The notes beneath the pieces are model-generated. The model ran no database searches. It was not told where the DNA came from and saw only the letters and a program-made list of their open reading frames with translations. A stretch of DNA of 64,000 nucleotides from Chitinophagaceae bacterium (GTDB taxonomy: Bacteria > Bacteroidota > Bacteroidia > Chitinophagales > Chitinophagaceae): NCBI GenBank assembly GCA_023957125.1, contig JAMLHL010000001.1, positions 1-64,000 of the forward strand, written 5' to 3'. Below are positions 53,577-63,840 of the stretch, piece after piece. How positions within the stretch are numbered: position 1 is the first letter of the stretch; the number at the start of each line of letters is the position of its first letter. Both the position numbers and the translations under genes were made by a program.

Positions 53577-54896
53577 TTATCCGACTATCGCTTCATCTAA
53601 AGCAAAATAAGGCTTTTTAAATGCCCATTTTCCTCTCGTGAAATCAGGAAAAGGAACAGGAGCATTTTTTGCAATAGAAATTCCGGAAAGCTCAACAATT
53701 GCCGACATAACAACCGAGTCATAAATATCAAGAGGCAAAGGTTTTTTTTCCCGTAATGCATCTACAAATTGTTTGAGCATGACATAATCTACCCCACCAT
53801 GAGATCCCGATGATTTTTGTGCCCAAAATTTATGATTATACTTTTCTTCATAAGGCTGCCAGGGCTCCCATTCATGGTATTCCGGACTTTTGTCAACTAA
53901 ATAAATGGATTTTTTTTCTTCATCATATATTCCCATTGTCCCCTGCAGCATCCACCTGTTAGCATAAGGTCGGGGAAGCTGCATATCATAATTAATGACC
54001 AGTGTTTTACCCATTTTTGTTTTAAGGGTAGATGTTACAATATCTCCCTGCCTCCATTGTATTTTGGCATTCGGATGATCTTCGCCAAACTTTCTTTTCA
54101 TATAGGCATTGATGCCTTTAGAGGCTGATGCCGTAGAATATATTTCGGTAAAAACATCACCGCAATTAATATCCATCCAACTGAGAACCGGGCCTACGCT
54201 ATGTGTCGGGTATTGGTCCCGGTTATATTCAAGCAAATATTTCGCAGGCCAGCGTTGTACTCCTGTTTTGCTATCGAAAAACCAATGATCAATGCAATCG
54301 TGTGAATGAGCGCAATGACAATGAACAATTTCACCAAGCATGCCAAGCCGTTTCATATTTAACAGGGCAAGATTGTCTTGGCGAAAACTCCAGTTCTCCA
54401 ACATCATAAAGGGTACTTTGGTTTTTTCAGAAGTGTCTATAAGACTCCAGGCCTCGTCTATCGTCAGCGCTGCCGGAACTTCAATAGCCGCAACTATACC
54501 TTTGTTCATCGCATACAATCCAATAGGGGCATGATATTCCCAATAGGTAGCTATAATAACGGCATCAAGTTGCTTTTCTTTATCCAGCATTTCGGTCCAT
54601 GTATTTTCATCTTTACAGTATATAGCAGGTTTTTTCTTACCCGCTTTTGCACATATATTAGCCGCATCTTCCACCCTTACCTGAAAAAGATCACATACTG
54701 CCGCAATTTCCACATCGTTTATCAAAAGCAGATTTCTAAGAAGGCTGGTGCCTCTGTTACCTGTACCGATGATGCCGATTTTCACCGTCCTTTTATAATC
54801 TGTTGCCATTGCTTTTACAGACGCTGGCAGGCTTGCCATCCCTAAAGCTGTTATGGCACTGTTCCTGAAAAAATTCCTTCTTGAAAAAGTTTTCAT
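53577..54896 (-). CDS. Gfo/Idh/MocA oxidoreductase, GH109-like
   Basis: 439 residues with a twin-arginine signal (FSRRNFFRNSAITALG). The Rossmann motif is IGIIGTGNRG, followed by ICDLF-type VCDLFQVRVEDA. Its middle contains DCIDHWFFDSKTG and QYPTHSVGPVLSWMDINCGD, which resemble the GH109 family, NAD-dependent alpha-N-acetylgalactosaminidases. Other Gfo/Idh/MocA members are plain sugar dehydrogenases. Export by the Tat system with its cofactor bound is typical. It follows GH20 by 17 bases, fitting joint action on N-acetylated sugars. Confidence 0.87.
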   Translation of the reverse strand: MKTFSRRNFFRNSAITALGMASLPASVKAMATDYKRTVKIGIIGTGNRGTSLLRNLLLINDVEIAAVCDLFQVRVEDAANICAKAGKKKPAIYCKDENTWTEMLDKEKQLDAVIIATYWEYHAPIGLYAMNKGIVAAIEVPAALTIDEAWSLIDTSEKTKVPFMMLENWSFRQDNLALLNMKRLGMLGEIVHCHCAHSHDCIDHWFFDSKTGVQRWPAKYLLEYNRDQYPTHSVGPVLSWMDINCGDVFTEIYSTASASKGINAYMKRKFGEDHPNAKIQWRQGDIVTSTLKTKMGKTLVINYDMQLPRPYANRWMLQGTMGIYDEEKKSIYLVDKSPEYHEWEPWQPYEEKYNHKFWAQKSSGSHGGVDYVMLKQFVDALREKKPLPLDIYDSVVMSAIVELSGISIAKNAPVPFPDFTRGKWAFKKPYFALDEAIVG

Positions 54897-54913
54897 AATA
54901 GATTTTTATTGTT

Positions 54914-56509
54914 TTAACGTATTACATTCCAGTACCTGCCGCTATCATTTATTTCAAAATAATCAAACCAAAACCGATGGGCAGCTAACCGCTTGCGAAA
55001 GTTATCGTAATCAGTCACTGATTTTTCTGACCAGGATCTTTCCGACAGGGCCAATAAACGGGGATACAGTTGAAAGTCGGTTTTGGCTAACGTCCGATCA
55101 ATATGATTCCAGAAACTACCCTGGATACCCAGATAATGTTTTTCTTCTTCAAACGACAAACCATCCGGGATGGGTTCAAACGAATACACCTTCTCTGTAG
55201 AAGTTCTATTATAATCGAAATCGAAATACAGGTTAGTATGCGGAGTCAATATTACGTCATAGCCTGCTTTCACTGCATTCAGACCCCTATCAGATTGTCG
55301 CCAAATCATGATGATCCATTCCTTTCCGACCCCGGTATGGAACACTTCATCCCATCCAATAGGTCTTTTCCCGGCAGCGGTTACATACTCACCTACCCTG
55401 TTCATAACATAACCCTGAAGTTCACTCTTAGTACCTAGGTTTTTCGAAATCATCAGCGAATTACACTTCTTACAATCTTTCCATGCTTTTTCTCCAACTT
55501 CATCTCCCCCTAAATGTATATATGGAGACGGAAAAATATTTGTAACCCCTTTAATTACGCTCTTAAAAAATGGGTATGTGTCCCCATTTCCTGCACAGAA
55601 TACGTCATTTTCGGTCATATTGGGTCCTGCAAAAAATGGAAAAACAGGTGTGATTTCACCGGAGCAGGATAACTCAGGATAAGCATAAAGCGCTGCATGA
55701 CTATGTCCGGGTACCTCTATCTCCGGTACAATTTGAACATGCCTTTCTTTTGCGTATCGGATCAATTCCCTTATATCTCTTTGTGAATAGAATCCCTCAA
55801 ATTCTTTCGGTTCATTATAACGTGGGTCGAAAAACGATCCTTTACTTGTAAGAAGAGGATACTCCTCTATCTGTAGCCTCCATCCCTGGTCGTCTGTGAG
55901 ATGCAAATGAAGGGTGTTTAATTTATAAAACGACATTCGGTCTATGGTCTTCTTTAAGTACTCCAATGATATAAAAGTCCTGGAGCAGTCGAGCATGAGA
56001 CCTCTCCACGTGAACCTGGGGTAATCCACTATCTGCATGGCAGGGATGAAATAACCTCCCAGTCTTTCCGCATATGCGAGAGCCTGGATTAAACTCATAC
56101 ACCCATAATAGATACCTGCTGATCCTTTAGCCCGGATTTGGATTCCCTTCCCCGTAACATCTAATATATATCCTTCTTCAGGCAAAACAACTACCGTATC
56201 TTTTTTAAGTACTATTTTTTCGCCCTTTAAGAGGGTATCCTTCACCCCGCCAACCTTCAAAGAAAGCCCTGTAGCTCTCTCAAAAAAATCAAACAATATC
56301 TTCGCCTCCGTAAGAAAATCTTGATCAGAAATAATACTACAATCCTTTTTTAGAATAAATTTATCCTTGTCCGTTGAGGAGGTAATTAACTTAACCGGTT
56401 GTGGCACTATTGCACTTTGCTGGCAGAACGATACTCCCGTATAACTCAAAACTATTACAAGCAAGAAAATTTTCTGTTTGGTATGAAATGCGATATTGCA
56501 CATACTCAT
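54914..56509 (-). CDS. Glycoside hydrolase family 20 beta-N-acetylhexosaminidase
   Basis: 531 residues from ATG 56509 (56503 and a TTG at 56524 are also open). Signal peptide ending near GVSFCQ. The small N-terminal GH20b domain precedes the barrel that opens at YPRFTWRGLMLDCSRTF. The catalytic Asp-Glu pair is in HLGGDEVGEKAW, and the substrate-binding HLTDDQGWRLQI and EIEVPGHSHAAL are conserved. It removes terminal GlcNAc or GalNAc. It lies between SusD and the Gfo/Idh/MocA gene, 79 bases after susD, and is intact. Confidence 0.93.
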   Translation of the reverse strand: MSMCNIAFHTKQKIFLLVIVLSYTGVSFCQQSAIVPQPVKLITSSTDKDKFILKKDCSIISDQDFLTEAKILFDFFERATGLSLKVGGVKDTLLKGEKIVLKKDTVVVLPEEGYILDVTGKGIQIRAKGSAGIYYGCMSLIQALAYAERLGGYFIPAMQIVDYPRFTWRGLMLDCSRTFISLEYLKKTIDRMSFYKLNTLHLHLTDDQGWRLQIEEYPLLTSKGSFFDPRYNEPKEFEGFYSQRDIRELIRYAKERHVQIVPEIEVPGHSHAALYAYPELSCSGEITPVFPFFAGPNMTENDVFCAGNGDTYPFFKSVIKGVTNIFPSPYIHLGGDEVGEKAWKDCKKCNSLMISKNLGTKSELQGYVMNRVGEYVTAAGKRPIGWDEVFHTGVGKEWIIMIWRQSDRGLNAVKAGYDVILTPHTNLYFDFDYNRTSTEKVYSFEPIPDGLSFEEEKHYLGIQGSFWNHIDRTLAKTDFQLYPRLLALSERSWSEKSVTDYDNFRKRLAAHRFWFDYFEINDSGRYWNVIR

Positions 56510-56603
56510 TATATTTAAATACAAATACGAGATATTCTAAATGTTGCAAAAAATTAAAGGTCCAACGGGGAAATATTTATAAATAAAATCCTGAAAATCA
56601 TAT

Positions 56604-58205
56604 TCAGTATCCAAGATTCTGTGTAATATTTGGATTGGCATCCAATTCAGACTGTGGAATCGGAAGAAGATATTTTCGATCCGGGAAAAAATTCCTATCT
56701 TCTAACTTTATTCTTCCATCAGCCCAGGTAATATTCCCGGTGAGAGGATCTACCGACCCAAACCGGGAACCATACAAGGGACCATCCAACACCTGCGCCC
56801 CGATATCCCATCTTTTGATATCAAAATAACGTAATCCTTCAAAGGCCAATTCTACCCGGCGTTCACGCCGGATCAATTCTCTTAGCATAGCCTGGGAATT
56901 ATATTTTGATTGATCAACATCAGGCATACCGACTCTTCTCCGTACCCGGTTAATTGCTTCGTATACTTCAGCATTTATATTATTTGATTCAATAGCCGCT
57001 TCCGCAAAGGTGAGCAATACTTCCGCCAACCGAATAACTATAATATCGTTCCCGCCGTTATTATAAAGAGATGAAGGTACAATTTTCGAATATTTAAGCA
57101 CATTGTATCCACTTCGGGGAGCCGCGGCTATCTGAAAATAATCGGGACTGCCTTCATCTAATGAGCTAAAATACCTGCTGTTGAACCAAAGCCCCGGGTG
57201 CAGAATAGTCATATCCAACCGGGGATCCCTACCTTCAAATGGCTTATCCGCATTATAGCCGGACGCTGGCTCATCAATTGCAGCACCGTTCTTCATTTCA
57301 AACGCATCCACTATACTTTGCACCGCCGAAATAGAAGAATAACCGCCTTCTTTAGCAGGAAGGATACGTTGCCACAGATCATTTTTATAGGTGTCTTCTA
57401 TATATATTATTGAAAGGATGGATTCTTTATTCCGGCCTTCATTCTCTTCTAAAAACAGCCCCCTGAAATCCGGGAACAATTCGTAAACCGGCATTTGCAT
57501 AACCTTTTTTGCATCCGCTCTGGCCTCTTCATACATTTTTTCATATAATTCAAGTCTCGCTTTTAATGCTAAAGCAACTCCGCTTGAAACGTGTCCCCTG
57601 GACTCAATGGTGTTGGCAACCGGAAGTATATTTGATATCTCTTCTAATTCATTTAAGATAAAGTCAACTATTTTCGATTTAGGATCCGGCGCCAATTGCG
57701 CCTCTAACGGGTTACTAATAGTGTTAACAACTAAAGGTATATTTTCATAAAACTGAACTTTCCGAAAATAATCGTAAGCTCTCAGAAACCTGGCTTCCGC
57801 CTTGTAGATACTCTTTTTACCCGCGTCCATTTCTATCTGCTCTATCTTTTCTAAAAAGTTATTATATTTTCGAATGTTATTATAGTCGAAATATTGTGTT
57901 CCGTAATTACTGGCGTTTAAGCTGCCATTACCCATCATCGTAAACCCTCCTTCCCACGGAAACTGACAATATCCATTGTCTGTTATCAGATCCATATACA
58001 AAATGTTATTATACTTATCCCAATTATTGTATAAACCTGTAAGGGCTAAATCCGCGTCCTGTTCTGTTTTCCAGAAGGTGTTATCCGTCAATTTATCCTT
58101 TGGGGTAACATTTAGAAAACCGTCTTTAGAACAAGATTGCATTAAAAGCAAGATAGAAGTGACGGATAGGAAACTTAAGAATTTATAAAATATATCGTTT
58201 CTCAT
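56604..58205 (-). CDS. RagB/SusD family glycan-binding outer-membrane lipoprotein
   Basis: 533 residues with lipobox MQSC at the cleavage site (LLLMQSCSKDGFLN). TPR-like helices (RAYDYFRKVQFY, ALKARLELYEKMYEEA) and the C-terminal SusD segment (LRELIRRERRVELAFEGLRYFDIKRW, partly quoted as ELAFEGLRYFDI) are standard. It binds oligosaccharide at the cell surface and hands it to the SusC barrel. It follows susC by 11 bases and is intact, although its SusC partner is not. Confidence 0.95.
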   Translation of the reverse strand: MRNDIFYKFLSFLSVTSILLLMQSCSKDGFLNVTPKDKLTDNTFWKTEQDADLALTGLYNNWDKYNNILYMDLITDNGYCQFPWEGGFTMMGNGSLNASNYGTQYFDYNNIRKYNNFLEKIEQIEMDAGKKSIYKAEARFLRAYDYFRKVQFYENIPLVVNTISNPLEAQLAPDPKSKIVDFILNELEEISNILPVANTIESRGHVSSGVALALKARLELYEKMYEEARADAKKVMQMPVYELFPDFRGLFLEENEGRNKESILSIIYIEDTYKNDLWQRILPAKEGGYSSISAVQSIVDAFEMKNGAAIDEPASGYNADKPFEGRDPRLDMTILHPGLWFNSRYFSSLDEGSPDYFQIAAAPRSGYNVLKYSKIVPSSLYNNGGNDIIVIRLAEVLLTFAEAAIESNNINAEVYEAINRVRRRVGMPDVDQSKYNSQAMLRELIRRERRVELAFEGLRYFDIKRWDIGAQVLDGPLYGSRFGSVDPLTGNITWADGRIKLEDRNFFPDRKYLLPIPQSELDANPNITQNLGY

Positions 58206-58216
58206 AATACTCTGTT

Positions 58217-61200
58217 TTAAAAGTTAATATTGATACCGCCCGTAAATGTTTTTACAATAGGGTAAGTACTATTTGCGCCGGTTGGCGCTTCCGGATCAAA
58301 TCCCCTATTGCCAAACTCCCTGTCCATGAAGGTCACGAGGTTATGTCCACTCAAAAAGATCCTGATCTGATTTAGCCGATGCTTCCCAAAGCCAACTTCA
58401 CGAAAGGTGTAGCCGATTTGCATATCTCTCAACCTCAGATAACTCGAATTCCTCACCATGAAAGAGGAGATTGTGCTATAGTTGTGGGTTTGAGAAACAT
58501 GAATAATCGGGTTCCTGGCGTTGGGTGTTTCCGGCGTCCATCTATCCAAATCCGCTTCCATGGCTTTATATCCATTGATAAAAGGAAAAAGAATATTATT
58601 GGCCAGCAGTTGTTTCACGCCCGCAACCCCCGCACCAAAGATTAATAAATCAAAATTTCTATAATTAAGGCTCAGGTTTAGCCCATAGGAAACCCGGGGA
58701 ATATCACTTCCTAAAACTATGCGATCGTCCCCATTGATCACTCCGTCATCATTTTGATCCTTAAACATTAAATCTCCTTTCTGCACAGGCGCCCCCACAA
58801 CCTTCGGGGCTTTGGTAACCTGATCATCCGTTTGATATAAGCCTGTATATTCGTATCCGTAAAACGCACCCCAGGAAACGCCCTCCATGTATATTTTAGA
58901 ACCGACAGACGGATTGGGAAATTTAACGGTTTCATTCTTATTGATTCCGAAATTACCGGTAATTGAGTACGATAATTGATGACTAACCTGGTTTCTATGA
59001 TTTAACCGTAGTTCAAATCCCTTGTTTCTCATCGCCCCTCCATTTGTTACAGGAGCCGGGAGTCCATAAATGGAAGAAACAGGTACCCGAATAAGAATAT
59101 TATCGGTGTACCGGTTATAATAATCTGCTGTTAAACTTAATTGATTGTTGAACAGGCTTATGTCGAATCCAAAATCATAGGAAGAAGCCATTTCCCATTT
59201 TAAATCAGGCGAAGACGACTCGGTTTGGGCAGCTCCGGATACAATCGTTTGACCAAAAGGATAATTAAGTCCAAGAGAAATTTTATTGATATACTGATAA
59301 TCATCCGTAGCATTGTTTCCTACCACACCATATGAGGCCCTTAGCTTGAAATCATTAATAAACTGAATGTCTTTCATAAATTCCTCCTCAGATATTCTCC
59401 ACCCGGCAGATACTGAAGGAAACCACCCCCATCGCTTGTCCTGTGCAAATTTGGATGACCCGTCATTTCTCAAATTCATTTCTAAAAGATATCTGTTGTC
59501 AAAAGAATAGTTTAGCCTTCCAAAATGTGATATCACCGTGTTTTCAATAATACTCCCTGAGTTGGACATTCCGACCAGGGACCCGGCGCTTAATCCTATG
59601 AGGTCGTTACTTGGAAAATCTTTTCTGTAGGCGCTTATACCTTTTACTGTATATGATTCGTGAGATGTTCCTAATAATATGTTGAATTTACTTCTATTAA
59701 AATCTTTCCCGTAAGTCAGAAGAAGTTGAGGCTTTGTGTACATACTTTGGTTAAGCGAATTAGTTACTGAGTTTGGCCCCTGATAAAAGCCATCCCCATA
59801 CAAGAAGTCTGTTAGATGCCTGTATTGATCCAGGTTATTATAATCAACACCAAAAGATCCGTTAAGTTTTAAACCTTCAATTATCGTTAATTCCGCGAAC
59901 GCGGTCGTTTGAACATGGGAAGACACACCCTTTTCTACATCTCCCTCGTCTATCCATGCTACCGGAGCGCCTTCAAAATAATGCGTATAGGTACCATCGG
60001 GATACTTAACCGGTTCCGTTGGCGGAACCCTGTTCACATGTATCAGAATGCTACCAAAGTTAGAAGCAAATCCCGAAGGTTCGGTTCTGATTTGTCTTGA
60101 TAGAGAAGAGTTCAATCCTACCGATAACATATCAGAAACCCTACTGTCCAGATTAAATCGAATATTATACCTGTCATTCGCCATTTTCTTCACCACGCCT
60201 TTCTGATCTAAATAACCGACAGAAAGAAAATATCTCGTTTTAGCATTTCCACCCGAAAAATCAATACTGTGAGATTGCTGAAAGCCGGAACCCGCAAAAA
60301 ATAATGCATTCCAGTCTGTGTTTGGATGACCGACCGGGTCAGAACCATCACGAAATTTTTCAAGATCTTCTTCGGAGTACCTGGGTGTAGCTCCTTCGTT
60401 TTTCAAGCCTTCATTCAATAATTTAGCATACTCGTACATGAACTGAGCCATTTGGTGGTTTACAGGATCCTGCCATCCGCATACCCGTTGTACTTTTATT
60501 TTTACATCTCCAACTTTTCCTCTTTTCGTAGTTATAATTATCACTCCGTTTTGCAGCACGGGATCCGTAAATGGCAGCGGAAGCAGCATCCTTCAAAACA
60601 CTGACGCTTTCTATATCGTTAGGATTTAAATCGTCCATAGAAGATTCTATACCATCTACGATTACCAAAAGGAGAGGCATTATTCATTGTACCGAGTCCT
60701 CTGATCAGGATCGTTCCGCCGTCTTTCCCCGGCTGCCCAGTTCGTTGGCAAAACGGTTACCCCGGAAGCTCCCTAGGTGGAAAGATGTTGGTTATTGGAC
60801 GGTTGGTCAACTGCTCGCCGCCGACGGAAGCAACAGCACCCTGTTAGGATTAACTTTCTTCTGCTGACCATACCCTACTACCACAACCTCATCTAAAATC
60901 CCACTAAATTCCTGAATGGTTCATTACCGTTTTGCCCTGAATCGCAAACTCCTTCGTTATAAAACCAACTGCAGAAACAACTAAAATTGCGTTCCCGGGT
61001 GCGTTTTTGGATTTGAAAAGATCCATCTTCACCTGTGATCACTGCCTGAGAGCTCCTTAACTTGCACAGTTGCCCCGGGTATCGGGTCATCACCATTAAT
61101 GGATGAAAAGACCCGGAAACTGCATGACTCTGAGCTTTAGCATGAATGGGATAAATAGCCGATTTAAATAAAGAATCGTGGAGAGAATAAAAAGAAGAGG

Positions 61201-61224
61201 GTGAATCAATAACCTGGTTGTCAT
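58217..61224 (-). pseudogene. SusC/RagA TonB-linked outer-membrane protein, frameshifted N-terminus
   Basis: From 58217 to about 60560 the frame is open (790 residues to 60589) and encodes the plug end (NGVIIITTKRGKVG), the barrel (strands such as YFLSVGYLDQKGVV) and the closing FTGGININF. The first about 200 codons, from the probable ATG at 61224, are broken in several frames: a hydrophobic start (MTTRLLIHPLL), a carboxypeptidase-like fragment (AVITGEDGSFQI), DEVVVVGYGQQKK, GGTILIRGLGTMNN and VIVDGIESSMDDLNPND. Joining them needs one-base changes in homopolymers: extra A near 60550, extra T near 60672, extra G near 60730, and others. If real, the importer is lost. SusC proteins are about 1000 residues. 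Confidence 0.9.
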
Positions 61225-61634
61225 AATTGGTAGTTTTAGTTTCACTGAAGAATGATATTTACTATTGAAAATTTTGCGTTAATCAAATCTTTTTCTTTTC
61301 GAAAACCTACATCCCGAGAGTTTTCAGATCGTCCTGACATGTCAACTATCAAACACATCCCTTTTACTTCACACTTATGTTATATAAATATTTCAATAGT
61401 TGCTTCTCCAAAAATAGCATGCTTAGTAAAATCATACTCCAACTTTCTATTCTGTTTTTTAAACTATATTGCTATTTTAAATAAGGATTATTAAAATAGT
61501 TGTAATTTGAGTATTGAAAGTATAACCATTGGCCAATTATCTACTATGGATTTTGATTTTTCCATATCACAGTTTTTAATAGGAATGGCAAGCGAAACCG
61601 TCTGATTCTTTCTCATTAATAACTCACCATAAAG
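61225..61634. other. Intergenic region between divergent susC and araC
   Basis: AT-rich, 410 bases. It must hold the promoters of the susC operon and of the regulator. I see no TAnnTTTG box for either and no clear inverted repeat. No gene is recognisable. Confidence 0.5.
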
Positions 61635-62500
61635 ATGAAAGCACAACTTATTAATATCGTTAATGCTACTAAAAGCTCGGTGCAGATTAAAGTTGTTGAT
61701 CAAAAATATCTGACGGCACCTTTTCATTTTCACGACATGTGTGAACTCGTCTTTATTCAAAAAAGTTTTGGAAAAAGAATTGTGGGCGATCACGTTGGAA
61801 ATTTTAAGGATGGAGATTTAGTTTTAATGGGGCCGGATTTACCTCATATATGGCTAAACGACAACACTTTTCGCCATCCCCGCAGCAAGAAAAAAGTGCA
61901 GGCGATTGTCGCCTATTTTTCTCCTACTTTTTTAACCCACCTTTCCTATGACAAGAGTATAACTTCGCACGCGGAGGATCTTATTTTCAGATCACACCGG
62001 GGATTGTATTTTTACGGCAGAACCCGTGAGATTATCAAAGACAAAATGGATACAATGGTCAGTGAGAAAGGACTAAAAAAGGATCATTGCTTTCCTTAAT
62101 ATTATAGATACTTTATCTGCATCAAATGAGTACCAATATCTCGCAAGTATAGGATTTAAAATTCTTTCAGTCCTAAGGATACGGACCGACTTAATACGGT
62201 ATATCAATACCTCAATAAAAATTTCACAGAAAAAATCTCATTGCGAAGCATATCTGATATGGTGAACATGTCACCGAGCGCATTTTGTCGTTTTTTCAAG
62301 GCCAGAACTCAAAAATCCTTTTCTCTTTTCATGAATGAATTACGGATCATACGCTTGCAGATTATTGTTAGTGACGAACTATCCATAACTTCAATAGCTT
62401 TTGAAAGCGATATGAATTTAACCAACTTCAATAAATTTTTCGGAAATTGGCACCACTCCAAGTCTCTATAAAACAATTTCGATTTGAAATTAATTCAATT
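61635..62500 (+). pseudogene. AraC-family regulator, frameshifted
   Basis: The first 150 codons (from ATG 61635) are an AraC-type sensing domain of the cupin fold (PFHFHDMCELVFI, GDLVLMGPDLPHIW). The frame then stops at about 62099. In other frames the protein continues as IIAFLNIIDTLSASNEYQYLASIGF, quoted in part, then SPKDTDRLNTVYQYLNKNF, then RSISDMVNMSPSAFCRFFKAR with both helix-turn-helix elements to the truncated NKFFGNWHH. Breaks fall at the A-tract 62075-62080, an A-tract near 62160, and after 62440. It is divergent from the susC operon and would be its regulator. Confidence 0.85.
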
Positions 62501-62672
62501 CAGCATCAACCTGATTGCTTACTCCCGGAGGCTTATTCATCTCCACCCTTCCTGTTTACATGCCGGGATATATCTTTTTTTACCTAGGCCAATCCAATCA
62601 TCGCTATTTCCTGTGCTACAAAGCTGTATCGGGGAACAGCCAATATCTGTCATACCTTTCCTTACAGGGAAT

Positions 62673-62706
62673 AAAAAAGGCGCCCCAACTTATGACGCCT
62701 TTTTTT
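62673..62706 (+). terminator. Bidirectional terminator between araC and gldN
   Basis: AAAAAAGGCG (62673-62682) pairs with CGCC plus T's (62696-62706) around a 13-base loop. It has A's on one side and T's on the other, so it works for transcripts from both strands. Confidence 0.8.
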
Positions 62707-62733
62707 CTATTGAAATTTATTTGTGCCAGGTCA

Positions 62734-63783
62734 TTAATACGACCAAAGATCCTGTTCGTAGTTGAAAATTGTGTTCTTCACATTTTCTCCTTCCAGCAGG
62801 CGAAGCATATCGTCTTTTACATATTGCTTCAGGTAAAGATCCTGGGAATTGTCCAACGTTGATTTCACAATATAACTACCGAAATAGCGACTTTCAAACA
62901 ACTCCTCCCAGCTCATCCTTGCGCCAAAATTTCTTCCGTTATACACTTCAAATTTAGCAAGCGATGCCCGCATGTCGGGATAATACACCCAGAATATAGG
63001 AGCGGAACCGATCTCTTTACCGGTAACTTTATCAAAATAAGTCTTTACCGGCGCTATCCCAAGAATTCTTACATACATGCGCGAAGACTCTTTGTCAAAC
63101 ACCCACTCTTCCTTGATCCTGAACTTGGTAATGTCATCCATATTGAATTCCTCGCAAACCACGTCTTGTTTCATGATCCCTTTCGACAGCGTGGGATCTT
63201 TGTCCAAATCGGGCACCATAATGGTGTCGCAGGAACCGGCTAATTTTGAACCAATCTGATCCAGCGTCATGGGCGTGGTAAAACGGTCGTCCACCGAAGC
63301 GTCAAACGCTGTTACTTCCCCACTTTTAATGGTATTCAGCAGGATAGCAATAAACCGCTGATTACCGTTGTCTTCATCCGCTTTATAGCGAAACGGCAGA
63401 TTGATCTTTTCACGGATATCTATTTCTCTCCACACTTTTTCCCGGTAGATGGCATCATCTTCACGGATATTTTCATACGGCAACGGGGTCCGGTCTTTCA
63501 CAAGATTGATCTCGATCGCGTTATCATTGCGAAGCGACTTCCTGATCGTATCCATTTGTAGAGGATCCCGTTTGGGTACCGCCTTCACCACCATCGTGTC
63601 CTGTTTGGCAGCGCCCAGGTTATCGTCTCCCACATTGGCCTGCGTTTTCTGGGCCGTCGTCTTCTTAGCTGCAGGCGCCGTGTTCCGTGTGGTCTTTTTT
63701 CTTGTAGCCTGTGCATCGGCAACATTCACCACCAGCCCAAAAGCCGCTGCCAGTAAAGCATATTTCACAAATCTCCGTTTCAT
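62734..63783 (-). CDS. gldN: Gliding motility / type IX secretion protein GldN
   Basis: 350 residues, start ATG 63783 with a signal peptide (RRFVKYALLAAAFGLVVNVADAQ). After a Lys/Ala/Thr-rich stretch, conserved GldN features appear: DDAIYREKVWREIDIREKINLPFRY, quoted in part, FRIKEEWVFDKESSRMYVRILGIAP, IFWVYYPDMR and FEVYNGRNFGARMSWEELFESRYFGSYIVK. GldN forms the periplasmic ring with GldK in the T9SS. It follows gldM, as is usual. It is intact. Confidence 0.95.
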   Translation of the reverse strand: MKRRFVKYALLAAAFGLVVNVADAQATRKKTTRNTAPAAKKTTAQKTQANVGDDNLGAAKQDTMVVKAVPKRDPLQMDTIRKSLRNDNAIEINLVKDRTPLPYENIREDDAIYREKVWREIDIREKINLPFRYKADEDNGNQRFIAILLNTIKSGEVTAFDASVDDRFTTPMTLDQIGSKLAGSCDTIMVPDLDKDPTLSKGIMKQDVVCEEFNMDDITKFRIKEEWVFDKESSRMYVRILGIAPVKTYFDKVTGKEIGSAPIFWVYYPDMRASLAKFEVYNGRNFGARMSWEELFESRYFGSYIVKSTLDNSQDLYLKQYVKDDMLRLLEGENVKNTIFNYEQDLWSY

Positions 63784-63840
63784 GGTCAAAAGTGTTAATA
63801 ACTAAAAACAATTAATAAGAACATTATCTAAAAGGTGATA

